Part shown: positions 1 to 7,112 of the stretch, one piece after another | Numbering within the stretch: the stretch's first letter is position 1 | Layout: each line of letters starts with the position of its first letter | Assembly: GCA_052139595.1 (NCBI GenBank) | Contig: JBKQWK010000186.1 | Location: 1 to 22,077 of the forward strand | DNA length: 22,077 bases | Source: JBKQWK01 sp052139595 | Lineage (GTDB): Bacteria > Actinomycetota > Thermoleophilia > UBA2241 | Reading direction: 5' to 3' | Position numbers and translations under genes: made by a program | The notes under the pieces: generated by a model | Told to the model about the DNA's origin: nothing | Seen by the model: only the letters and a program-made list of their open reading frames with translations | Database searches by the model: none

Positions 1-788
1 GGGGTGCCGTCACCTTTGAACACGTCAGCTTTGACTACGGCGATCGACCAGTGCTGGCAGACATCGACCTCGTCGTTCCTGCCGGCAAGAGGATCGCCCT
101 CGTCGGTCACACTGGTTGCGGCAAGACGACGCTGACCAATCTGATTCCCCGATTCTACGACGTCACTGCTGGTCGCGTGCTGGTCGACGGCGAGGACGTC
201 CGCGACGTAAACCTCGCCGACCTGCGCGCCACCATCGGCATCGTCAATCAGGACCCTTTTCTTTTCAGTGCCAGCATTAGCGAGAACATCCGCTTTGGCC
301 GGCCCGACGCCAGCGCCGCCCAGGTCCGGGCCGCCGCCGAACAGGCGCAAGCGGCCGACTTCATCGCCGCCCTGCCCGCAGGCTACGACACGGTGATCGG
401 CGAGCGCGGCGTCACGCTCAGCGGCGGCCAAAGGCAACGCATCGCCATCGCCCGCGCCCTCGTTGTCGATCCGCGCATCCTCATTCTCGACGATGCCACC
501 TCAAGCGTGGATCTTGAGACCGAGTTTCGCATTCGCCAGGCGTTGACCGAGGTCATGCATGACCGCACAGTGTTCATCATCGCTCACAGGCCATCGACGA
601 TTGCTTTGGCCGAAGAGATCGCACTGCTCGACCACGGCCACCTCGTCGAACGTGGTACACACGCTGAACTGATGGCGACGACATCGCTCTACGCACGCGT
701 GTTTGGCCGCACTGCCAGTTCCGGCGCCGGGTTTGACACCCTCACCAGCGAGGACGCTGGGCCCGCCGCCGAAGGCGGGCAGGGCTGA
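1..788 (+). CDS. ABC exporter half, nucleotide-binding domain (5' truncated), degenerate-site subunit
   Basis: The reading frame is open from the left edge (first full codon at base 3), so only the C-terminal ATPase domain of what is probably a membrane-spanning half-transporter is visible. Seen: Walker A GHTGCGKTT (about 105-131), Q-loop VNQDPF, signature LSGGQ (417-431), Walker B ILILDD (about 477-494) and H-loop IIAHRPS. The catalytic glutamate that normally follows Walker B is aspartate (codon 492-494). Known: in heterodimeric exporters such as TM287/288 and BmrCD this substitution marks the degenerate ATP site. The stop overlaps the next gene's start by one base (TGATG), so the two halves are translationally coupled and almost certainly dimerise. 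The substrate, probably lipid or drug-like, cannot be told. The ATG at base 51 is internal, not the start. Confidence 0.93.
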   Translation, partial: GAVTFEHVSFDYGDRPVLADIDLVVPAGKRIALVGHTGCGKTTLTNLIPRFYDVTAGRVLVDGEDVRDVNLADLRATIGIVNQDPFLFSASISENIRFGRPDASAAQVRAAAEQAQAADFIAALPAGYDTVIGERGVTLSGGQRQRIAIARALVVDPRILILDDATSSVDLETEFRIRQALTEVMHDRTVFIIAHRPSTIALAEEIALLDHGHLVERGTHAELMATTSLYARVFGRTASSGAGFDTLTSEDAGPAAEGGQG

Positions 789-2602
789 TGCCCAGCCACG
801 GTCCTCACGGCGACGGCCCCGAAATTGGCGACTTGCGCGGCTGGGGCGCCTTCAAGCATCTGGCGCGCGAGCTAAAGCTCGCTCGCCTCGCCCGCATCGC
901 CTACCCGTACCGCCGGCGCTCCGCCTTGAGTATCGTGGCCATGGTTGTCGTCACCATCAGCGGCCTGACGACTCCGTACCTCGTCGCCATCGCCATTGAC
1001 TCCGGCATCCGTAAAGGCTCGCTGCACGTCATCGACGAAGTCATCATTGCGTTCATCGCCATCAATCTGATCAACCTGGGCGCCAGCTATGTGCAGACGT
1101 ATCTGGTGAGCTGGGTCGGCGAACGAGTCGTCCTCGACCTGAGACGCAATCTCTTCGCTCATCTGCAGAAGTTGTCGCTCGACTTCTTCAGCCGCCAGAA
1201 GACCGGTTGGATCGTCAGCCGGCTGACCAACGACATCGACGCCCTCGACGAACTCGTGACCGACGGCGTGACGAGCCTCGTCACCAACGGCCTCACGTTG
1301 ATCGGAGCGGCGATTTTCCTTTTTGTGCTCGACTGGCGCCTGGCGTCGGCGACGCTGGCGATACTGCCGCCGCTGATCGTCGCCACCCTTGCCTACCGCA
1401 CGCGCTCCGGCCGCTCGTATGCGCTAGTGCGCAATCGCATCGGCGACGTAAATGCCCATCTGCAGGAGTCAATCAGCGGCATGCGCGTGCTCAAGGCGTT
1501 TCGCCGTGAGACACGCGACTACGATCGGCTGGTTCGCGTCAACGCCGCTTATCGCGACGTGAACATGCAGACCGTGTGGCAAAGCGGCCTCTATTTCCCG
1601 TTCGTCGAGTTTCTGGCCGCGATAGGCACAATGATCGTGCTCTGGTACGGAGGCACTCTAGTCACGCAGAGGGCCATCCAGGTAGGCGTGCTGGTCGCCT
1701 ACATCGGCTACCTCAACAGCTTTTTCGACCCCATCCAGCAACTGTCGCAGCTCTACAACACCTTTCAAGCCTCGATGGCGGCCGTCAAGAAGATCTTTAC
1801 GGTTCTCGACATCGAACCCGATCTCATGGATGCACCGGGTGCCATCGCTCTGCCCGACGTGCGCGGCGAGGTCGGTTTCAATCACGTCGACTTCGCCTAC
1901 GGCGACGGGCCATCCGTACTGCACGACATCGACTTCACCATACCGGCCGGGCAGACGGTAGCCTTGATCGGCACGACAGGAGCCGGCAAGTCGACGATCA
2001 TCAAGTTGCTGGCTCGCTTCTACGATCCGGTCGCGGGATCCGTTACGATCGACGGCCACGACCTGCGCGCCGTTACCACCAGGTCGCTGCGTGAACAGCT
2101 CGCCGTGGTACCGCAAGAGGCATTCCTGTTCAGCGGCTCTATCCTCGACAACATTCGCTTCGCCAAGCCCAGCGCCGGCCTTGACGAGGTACAGCGCGTA
2201 GCCCGCATGGTCGGTGTGCACGAGTTCGTGCAGTCGCTGCGCAACGGCTACGAGACCGATGTGCAGGAGGGCGGCAGCGGCCTGAGCACCGGCCAGCGGC
2301 AGCTGATCAGCTTCGCCCGCGCCTTGCTCGCCAACCCCCGCATCCTCATCCTTGACGAAGCGACATCAAGTGTCGACGCCGAGAGCGAGCGGCGCATCGA
2401 GCGCGCCATGGATGCGCTGCTCAGCGGTCGCACGGCGGTGATCGTCGCTCATCGCCTGAGCACTGTACGCCACGCCGACACGATCGTTGTAATCGAAGGT
2501 GGTCGCGTTCACGAGCGGGGCAGCCACGAGAAGCTGCTGCTCGCCAACGGCCGCTACGCCGACCTCCACCGTCAATGGGAGCGAACCGGACAGACGATCT
2601 GA
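788..2602 (+). CDS. ABC exporter half (TMD-NBD), catalytic-site subunit
   Basis: This 604-residue protein is the normal size for a half ABC exporter of the MsbA/multidrug type. The N-terminal half (about residues 40-320) is hydrophobic with an ABC_membrane six-helix pattern; the ATPase domain starts near residue 360. Walker A is GTTGAGKST (about 395), the Q-loop VPQEAF, Walker B ILILDEATSSVD with an intact glutamate (about 523), and H-loop IVAHRLST. The signature is LSTGQ rather than LSGGQ (about 499). It starts inside the stop codon of the upstream half-transporter. With the aspartate in the partner's Walker B, the two substitutions fall in the same composite ATP site, as expected of a heterodimeric exporter. 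The substrate is unknown. Confidence 0.95.
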   Translation: MPSHGPHGDGPEIGDLRGWGAFKHLARELKLARLARIAYPYRRRSALSIVAMVVVTISGLTTPYLVAIAIDSGIRKGSLHVIDEVIIAFIAINLINLGASYVQTYLVSWVGERVVLDLRRNLFAHLQKLSLDFFSRQKTGWIVSRLTNDIDALDELVTDGVTSLVTNGLTLIGAAIFLFVLDWRLASATLAILPPLIVATLAYRTRSGRSYALVRNRIGDVNAHLQESISGMRVLKAFRRETRDYDRLVRVNAAYRDVNMQTVWQSGLYFPFVEFLAAIGTMIVLWYGGTLVTQRAIQVGVLVAYIGYLNSFFDPIQQLSQLYNTFQASMAAVKKIFTVLDIEPDLMDAPGAIALPDVRGEVGFNHVDFAYGDGPSVLHDIDFTIPAGQTVALIGTTGAGKSTIIKLLARFYDPVAGSVTIDGHDLRAVTTRSLREQLAVVPQEAFLFSGSILDNIRFAKPSAGLDEVQRVARMVGVHEFVQSLRNGYETDVQEGGSGLSTGQRQLISFARALLANPRILILDEATSSVDAESERRIERAMDALLSGRTAVIVAHRLSTVRHADTIVVIEGGRVHERGSHEKLLLANGRYADLHRQWERTGQTI

Positions 2603-2680
2603 CTTCGCCACAGAAGAGCAACGCCGGCAGTTCTGCTGGTCGGCGTGCGCCTCGCGGTCAACCGGGGAAGAACGAAACGA

Positions 2681-2686
2681 TATACT
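2681..2686 (+). promoter_or_regulatory. candidate -10 box for the NUDIX gene
   Basis: TATACT lies in the 140-base gap after the ABC pair and about 57 bases before the NUDIX start. No convincing -35 box is visible at 16-18 bases upstream, so this is only a candidate. Confidence 0.28.
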
Positions 2687-2693
2687 GCGAAGC

Positions 2694-2714
2694 GGCCGGG
2701 CCGTCGGCCCGGCC
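2694..2714 (+). repeat. GC-rich perfect inverted repeat in the NUDIX leader
   Basis: Arms GGCCGGGCC (2694-2702) and GGCCCGGCC (2706-2714) are perfectly complementary around a 3-base loop. No T-run follows, so it does not look like a classical intrinsic terminator. It ends 28 bases before the NUDIX start codon and could be an RNA hairpin in the leader or a processing or attenuation element after the ABC operon. Confidence 0.55.
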
Positions 2715-2742
2715 GAGGCCAACTCCGGCGGGTGCAGATCAG

Positions 2743-3168
2743 ATGAGCGTCAAGCGACAGACGTCTTCGGGTGGCGTTGTCTATAGACGCACCGATGGGT
2801 ACGACATCTGCCTCATCAAACCGACCGGTCGTCACCTCTGGGCGCTGCCCAAGGGCTCTATCGAGGCAGGTGAAACCCCGGCCGTGACGGCCATTCGCGA
2901 GATCCGCGAAGAAACCGGCATCGATGGCGTCGTCGAAGAATCGCTCGGAGAAATCGACTACTGGTTCTCTACGCGTGACGACCAAACCCGTGTGCACAAG
3001 ACCGTGCACTACTTTCTCGTGCGGGCCATTGGCGGTGACACCAACGATCACGATCATGAGGTAAGCGACGCGCGCTGGTTCACGCTGACAAGGGCGCTGG
3101 CCGTCATGAGCTATCCCAATGAACGCGACCTGGTGCGCCGAGCGGCAGCGCTTCTCGGCGCTGTCTGA
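2743..3168 (+). CDS. NUDIX hydrolase, MutT4-like
   Basis: The 141-residue protein contains a complete NUDIX box, G-x5-E-x7-REIREETGI, starting at the glycine of GSIEAGE (about residue 38). NUDIX enzymes hydrolyse nucleoside diphosphates linked to another moiety (oxidised dNTPs, ApnA and similar). The segments WALPKG before the box and EIDYWF and RVHKTVHYF after it recall actinobacterial MutT4 (Rv3908-type) proteins, which from memory also lie in the broad rsmG-parAB region of mycobacteria; this is recollection, not a search. I chose the ATG at 2743 because the domain begins directly after it (SSGGVVYR). An upstream in-frame start at 2575 would overlap the ABC gene and add sequence with no domain. 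The SD is weak (GGCGGG region). The exact substrate is not predictable. Confidence 0.9.
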   Translation: MSVKRQTSSGGVVYRRTDGYDICLIKPTGRHLWALPKGSIEAGETPAVTAIREIREETGIDGVVEESLGEIDYWFSTRDDQTRVHKTVHYFLVRAIGGDTNDHDHEVSDARWFTLTRALAVMSYPNERDLVRRAAALLGAV

Positions 3169-3228
3169 GAATCGCTGCGGCGGCCGGGTCAACGTTCTCG
3201 ACTGTGACCGCACGCGTCGCCGCGGCCA

Positions 3229-3246
3229 GAGTACGCGAGTGTACTC
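3229..3246. repeat. short inverted repeat (GAGTAC / GTACTC)
   Basis: Six-base arms GAGTAC (3229-3234) and GTACTC (3241-3246) flank a 6-base loop in the NUDIX-MBL intergenic gap. A second repeat with GTAC at its outer ends follows 30 bases downstream. It may be an operator half of a pair, or chance. Confidence 0.35.
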
Positions 3247-3276
3247 CGCACCGGCTGGGTACAAGAAGTCTTCGCA

Positions 3277-3298
3277 GTACCTCGACAATACGAGGTAC
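3277..3298. repeat. perfect 8-bp inverted repeat upstream of the MBL-fold gene
   Basis: Arms GTACCTCG (3277-3284) and CGAGGTAC (3291-3298) are perfect, with loop ACAATA. The repeat ends 26 bases before the start codon at 3325, a place suited to an operator or a leader hairpin. No T-run follows, so a terminator is less likely. Confidence 0.55.
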
Positions 3299-3324
3299 GT
3301 CGCAGGACGATGAGGAGGCAGACC

Positions 3325-4134
3325 ATGCGCTTGACCCTGCTCGGCACCCAAGGGTGGATCCCCAGCGGACGTCGGGAGACAACCTGCTTGGCGGTTGCCG
3401 ACGGTGACCGCCTGCTCATCTTCGACGCAGGTACTGGCCTGCGGCGCCTGCTCGAACCTCCCGGCTCGGGCCTGCTCGCCGCTGCCCACGAGTGCCATCT
3501 GTTTCTCACCCACTACCACCTCGATCACACCTGCGGGCTCGCCTACCTGCCGGGCATCTTCGCCAACCGGCAGCTGACCGTTCACGTGCCCGACGCGGAC
3601 CTCAGCGATGTGGACCCCGAGCGTGGCATCGCCGAGCTGATTCGCCGACCCTATAACCCGCAGGCGTGGAACGCCCAGACAAATCTCAGGCTGACGCTGG
3701 ATGTTGTGCACGCAGGCGTCAATGAGGTTGCCGGCCACAGACTTCAGGTTCGTCGCCAGCAGCACCCCGACGCATCGGTAGGCTACCGCCTCGACGATGC
3801 CTTCGCTTTTTGCACCGACACGATAGCCGACGAGGCGACCGCCGCCTTTGCCAGTGGCGCCGAGCTGCTTCTGCACGAAGCCTGGATCGATGGCATCGAA
3901 GAGACTCAGGCCGACAAGCAGCAGCTCGTGCAGACAACCTACAAGGCTCACTCGTCGGCGCGTCAGGCGGCGCGCCTGGCAGAGGAGGCCGGCGTTAGAA
4001 CGCTCATCCTCGTGCACCTGAACCCGCTCTTCGACGAAAGCTACTACCAGCAGATGGCGCACTCAGCGCGCGCGCTCGGCATTGATGCCATGGTGCAACC
4101 CGACCTGTATAGCCGCGAGTTGCGCCGCGGCTGA
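3325..4134 (+). CDS. metallo-beta-lactamase-fold hydrolase, RNase Z-like
   Basis: The 269-residue protein has the zinc-binding HxHxDH motif as THYHLDH (H63, H65, D67, H68). Later motifs match the RNase Z/phosphodiesterase branch of the fold: a His-containing segment leading to VGYRL, then CTDT where RNase Z has SGDT, AHSSARQAARLAEEAGV, and VHLNPLF where RNase Z has THxSxRY. This supports two-metal phosphodiesterase chemistry. No flexible-arm exosite typical of tRNA-processing RNase Z is evident, so the substrate may be a cyclic nucleotide or another phosphodiester rather than pre-tRNA. The start is the ATG at 3325, preceded by a perfect AGGAGG (3313-3318) with six-base spacing; the ATG at 3310 lies before that SD and is rejected. 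Confidence 0.88.
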   Translation: MRLTLLGTQGWIPSGRRETTCLAVADGDRLLIFDAGTGLRRLLEPPGSGLLAAAHECHLFLTHYHLDHTCGLAYLPGIFANRQLTVHVPDADLSDVDPERGIAELIRRPYNPQAWNAQTNLRLTLDVVHAGVNEVAGHRLQVRRQQHPDASVGYRLDDAFAFCTDTIADEATAAFASGAELLLHEAWIDGIEETQADKQQLVQTTYKAHSSARQAARLAEEAGVRTLILVHLNPLFDESYYQQMAHSARALGIDAMVQPDLYSRELRRG

Positions 4135-4229
4135 GAGAAGTAGCAGGCGGCCTGCCGACCGCCGCGCTGGCCGAGCCGGCAGGCGAGGCGGCCACGACGA
4201 TAACGGCCACCGGTCGTTCCCGGGCGCGT

Positions 4230-4259
4230 TTGACAGGCGGCAAAGCGAGCGCGGATACT
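4230..4259 (+). promoter_or_regulatory. sigma-70-type promoter for the small membrane protein-MscS pair
   Basis: TTGACA (4230-4235, perfect -35) is followed after 18 bases by GATACT (4254-4259, four of six matches to TATAAT). Transcription would start near 4266, right at the Shine-Dalgarno sequence, giving a very short leader to the GTG at 4284. Confidence 0.5.
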
Positions 4260-4283
4260 CGGCCCGAAGGAGGTACGCAGCCG

Positions 4284-4817
4284 GTGTTCAAAAAACGCAG
4301 TAAACGATTCTGGGCAGTCGTCGCCGTTGTCGTGGCGGCGGTGATCTTCGTACTCCCGGCCCTGATCGCCTTTCGCTACACGGCCGCCAGTCAGCGCGTC
4401 GAGTTCGTCAAACAGCCTTGGCGCGGCTGGTCGTTCTTGGCAGCCGCGCTGGCCGTGCCGGCCGACTCGCACCTCAAAACGTCGGGCCAGGCGCTACGCA
4501 AAGCGGTCTGGCTGTACAAAGGCAGCGTCGCCGACCCACGCGAAATCCAGCTGCTGTTTGTGTCCAAAGACAAGCCCTACGCCTTCACGCAAGAAATTGC
4601 CGGACGGAGCATCACCAGTACTGTCGTGCCAGCCTACAGATTCATTTGGCAGATCTCTGGCCGCATCGACACGCTGGCTCGTAGCGGCACCCTGATCATT
4701 GGCCTGCTCGATTACCAGACCGGCAACTTGCTCTATGACATCCGTAACGACCTGCCGGCCAATCTCAAAGTGCCACCGCCCAGCGACACACCGAGCCCAT
4801 CCCCGTCGGCGCCGTGA
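4284..4817 (+). CDS. small single-pass membrane protein of unknown function
   Basis: I do not recognise this 177-residue protein. It has a basic N-terminus (FKKRSKR), one strong transmembrane segment (about residues 10-31), a soluble domain of roughly 120 residues, presumably outside the membrane, and a Pro/Ser-rich C-terminus (PPPSDTPSPSPSAP). The start is taken as GTG 4284 because GAAGGAGGT (4266-4274), a near-perfect anti-SD match, lies just upstream; an earlier in-frame start at 4230 lies before this SD. Its stop overlaps the GTG start of the MscS-family gene by four bases (GTGA), so the two products are made together. A role as a channel accessory or envelope-stress protein is inference from this coupling only. 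Confidence 0.82.
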   Translation: MFKKRSKRFWAVVAVVVAAVIFVLPALIAFRYTAASQRVEFVKQPWRGWSFLAAALAVPADSHLKTSGQALRKAVWLYKGSVADPREIQLLFVSKDKPYAFTQEIAGRSITSTVVPAYRFIWQISGRIDTLARSGTLIIGLLDYQTGNLLYDIRNDLPANLKVPPPSDTPSPSPSAP

Positions 4818-5701
4818 CGCTGGTTAACGTAGCACGTGCGTTGGGCGGCCCGCTGGCGGTACAGTGGTATCAGGCTCACTGGCTGAGCGCTCTGCTCTAC
4901 CTGGTCATCACACTGGCGGTGGCGCGCCTAGTGGACTACCTCCTGTCGCGCCACGGCGGCGGGCTGACCAAAGTCCTCCGGCGTGAGCTGAGCGGCGCCG
5001 AAATGACGCGCCTGCGCATGATTCGTCACCTCACAATTGCCGTGATTCTCTTCGTCGGCATTGCCCTGGCGCTCGTGCAGTTTCCTCAAGTGGGCACGCT
5101 CGCCCGCAGCATGCTCGCCTCGGCCGGCATTACGGCGCTGGTGGTCGGCTTCGCTGCTCGCTCGGTGCTCGCCAATGTCGTCAGTGGCATCATCATCGCC
5201 TTCTCCCAGCCAGTGCGCATCGGCGACTACATCAGTGTTGACGACATCTACGGCACGGTTGAAGAGATCGGCCTCACGTACACGTACATTCGGGCGCTGG
5301 ACGAGCGGCGCCTGATTATTCCCAACGACCTGCTGACGAGCAAAGTGGTTCACAACTACTCAATCGTTGACCCTCTGAGCGCCGTGCAGGTTGATCTGAT
5401 GATCCCCATCACCGCCAACTTGAGTGAAGTGCGGCGGGTGGCCCTCGACGAGATCGGGCGCTGCGCGCCCGCGATCGAGGGCCACCCGGCGGCGGTCGAG
5501 GTCGTGACCGCCGCTCTCGACAATGTGACTATGCGCCTGACCGTCTGGCTGTCCGACCCGGCGCCGCGCCCCACCGTTGCCCGGGCGCTGCGCCTCGATG
5601 TGCTACAGCGTCTGCAAGCGGCAGGCATCATCGGTACACGGGCGGCGGAAACGCCCAGCGAGAAGAGCGGCGGCGGCGAGGACGTCCAGAACCCAGCTTA
5701 G
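4814..5701 (+). CDS. MscS-family mechanosensitive ion channel
   Basis: The 295-residue protein has three hydrophobic segments (about 23-44, 69-90 and 98-130). The last is a Gly/Ala-rich pore-helix stretch (SAGITALVVGFAARSVLANVVSG), followed by FSQPVRIGDYI and the beta domain typical of MscS (PF00924), including the GTVEEIGLTYTYIR and IPNDLL motifs. The length fits E. coli MscS (286 residues). MscS channels open on membrane tension to release solutes during hypo-osmotic shock. The C-terminus after about residue 275 is polar and variable. It starts with GTG overlapping the previous stop, which places it in an operon with the unknown membrane protein. Confidence 0.93.
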   Translation: MTLVNVARALGGPLAVQWYQAHWLSALLYLVITLAVARLVDYLLSRHGGGLTKVLRRELSGAEMTRLRMIRHLTIAVILFVGIALALVQFPQVGTLARSMLASAGITALVVGFAARSVLANVVSGIIIAFSQPVRIGDYISVDDIYGTVEEIGLTYTYIRALDERRLIIPNDLLTSKVVHNYSIVDPLSAVQVDLMIPITANLSEVRRVALDEIGRCAPAIEGHPAAVEVVTAALDNVTMRLTVWLSDPAPRPTVARALRLDVLQRLQAAGIIGTRAAETPSEKSGGGEDVQNPA

Positions 5702-5710
5702 CCCCCACTC

Positions 5711-5719
5711 TGCTACGAT
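5711..5719 (+). promoter_or_regulatory. candidate extended -10 promoter for the PIG-V-like gene
   Basis: TGCTACGAT matches the extended -10 form TGn-TAnnnT (TACGAT at 5714-5719), 10 bases after the MscS stop. No good -35 box is visible, which extended -10 promoters can tolerate. The expected transcript start is near 5726. Confidence 0.33.
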
Positions 5720-5761
5720 TGCGCGGCACCCGCCCGCCACATGAGCAGGAGGATTCTCACG

Positions 5762-7087
5762 GTGACTCCCGTCACCAGCGCGGATCACACGCCAGTTACG
5801 CCGGTCGGCAGCGTTGGCAACAACGGCGACACACCGGGCAGCCACTCCGGCTCAGCCCCGGCTATCGTCGGGTTGCGCACGCGCGTCCTTCTCTGGCGCA
5901 TGCTGGCGGCAGTCGCGGTCACACGTCTCGTCCTTGCGATCACCGCCTGGCTCGTAAGCTACGTCTTGCCGGTGCAGACCAACAGCTGGGCGTTACGCTA
6001 CCCAAAGTACGCCGAGGCCTTCCATGGGTTTCTCGGACACCTTCTTAACCCCTGGGCCCGCTGGGACGGCGTCTGGTTTATCAAGATCGCCCATTCCGGC
6101 TACTCCAGCGCCGACGGCAGCACCGCCTTCTTCCCGCTTTACCCCTCGATCCTCCGTTACGCCGCTTACCTGTTTGACGGCAATCTGGTAGCCACCGGCA
6201 TCATCATCTCGCTGCTCTGCTACTTTGCCGCCTGCGTGTTCCTCTACAAACTGGTGCTGATCGACCTGAGTCCGCGGGTCGCGTACTGGAGCGTCATACT
6301 GCTGTCGGTGTTCCCGACGACCTTCTTCTTCGGCGCCGTCTACAGCGAATCGCTCTTTCTGCTGACGTCCGTCGCCTGCCTGTACTGGGCCCGCGGCAGC
6401 CGCTGGCGCCGCGCCGGCATCGCCGGCCTGCTGGCGACTCTCACGCGCAACACCGGCGTACTGCTCGTCGTACCCATGGCAATGTTCTACTACGAGCAGC
6501 GCGACTGGAACCTGAGACGCACCGACATGAAGCTCGCCAACCTGCTCATGATCCCCGAAGGCCTGCTTGTCTGGATGACCTACCTGAGCGTTACGTTTCA
6601 CAGTCCACTGCTCTTTGTGGAGGCTCAGAACCAGTGGAACCGGTACCTCGCGCTGCCGACGACGACGATCTGGCGCGGTCTTGAGGCAGCGGCACAGGGA
6701 ACACGACAGCTGCTCAGCCGGCAGCTCGTGACCCTTTACTGGCCGGTCTCGCGCCCCGGCGATGCATTTCAGGTTGCCCTTGCCAACATCGACAACTTGC
6801 TTGCCGTGATTATCGCCGTGCTCTGCATCGCCTACGGCTGGCGACGTCTGCCGCCCGCCTACAGCGTCTACGCTGTTCTGGCAATCGGCTTCCCGCTGTT
6901 TTTCCCGGCCCCGTCGTTTCCGTTCTACTCGCTGCCACGACTCATGCTCAGCGCCTTTCCGGTGTTCATCGCCATGGCGATCTGGGCAGAAACACACCCC
7001 CGCGCGCGCCTCGTTGCGCTGGTGCTGATGGTCATCACCATGCTCGTGCTGACGGCGAAATTCTCGGTCTTCAGCTGGGTGGCCTGA
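5762..7087 (+). CDS. PIG-V-like GT-C mannosyltransferase, integral membrane
   Basis: The protein of about 441 residues is mostly membrane helices (around ten). Early in it, near residue 100, is the PIG-V/Mannosyl_trans2 hallmark: WDGVWFIKIAHSGY followed by FFPLYP, then FGAVYSESLFLL and a short Arg-rich loop ending LLATLTRNTG. Family members use a polyprenyl- or dolichyl-phosphate-linked sugar as donor, with a catalytic Asp in the first outer loop (here the Asp of WDG). In actinobacteria related enzymes act in lipoglycan or protein mannosylation. I chose GTG 5762, nine bases after a perfect AGGAGG (5747-5752); an in-frame ATG at 5741 lies upstream of that SD. The N-terminal 40 residues are Thr/Ser/Gly-rich and unlike the family. 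It converges on the flippase/DUF2079 gene with only 25 bases between the stops. Confidence 0.85.
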   Translation: MTPVTSADHTPVTPVGSVGNNGDTPGSHSGSAPAIVGLRTRVLLWRMLAAVAVTRLVLAITAWLVSYVLPVQTNSWALRYPKYAEAFHGFLGHLLNPWARWDGVWFIKIAHSGYSSADGSTAFFPLYPSILRYAAYLFDGNLVATGIIISLLCYFAACVFLYKLVLIDLSPRVAYWSVILLSVFPTTFFFGAVYSESLFLLTSVACLYWARGSRWRRAGIAGLLATLTRNTGVLLVVPMAMFYYEQRDWNLRRTDMKLANLLMIPEGLLVWMTYLSVTFHSPLLFVEAQNQWNRYLALPTTTIWRGLEAAAQGTRQLLSRQLVTLYWPVSRPGDAFQVALANIDNLLAVIIAVLCIAYGWRRLPPAYSVYAVLAIGFPLFFPAPSFPFYSLPRLMLSAFPVFIAMAIWAETHPRARLVALVLMVITMLVLTAKFSVFSWVA

Positions 7088-7112
7088 GCTGCCGGCGGCG
7101 CGAGCCGACGTC

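Noticed and set aside
2572..4062. A 496-codon open frame on the minus strand opposite the NUDIX and MBL genes
   Set aside because: It lies antisense to two plus-strand genes with complete catalytic motifs. Its translation has no recognisable domain, and long antisense frames are common in GC-rich DNA.
7088..7112. Possible bidirectional terminator between the convergent PIG-V-like and DUF2079 genes
   Set aside because: The 25-base gap has GC-rich bases but no convincing stem with a T-run on either strand.
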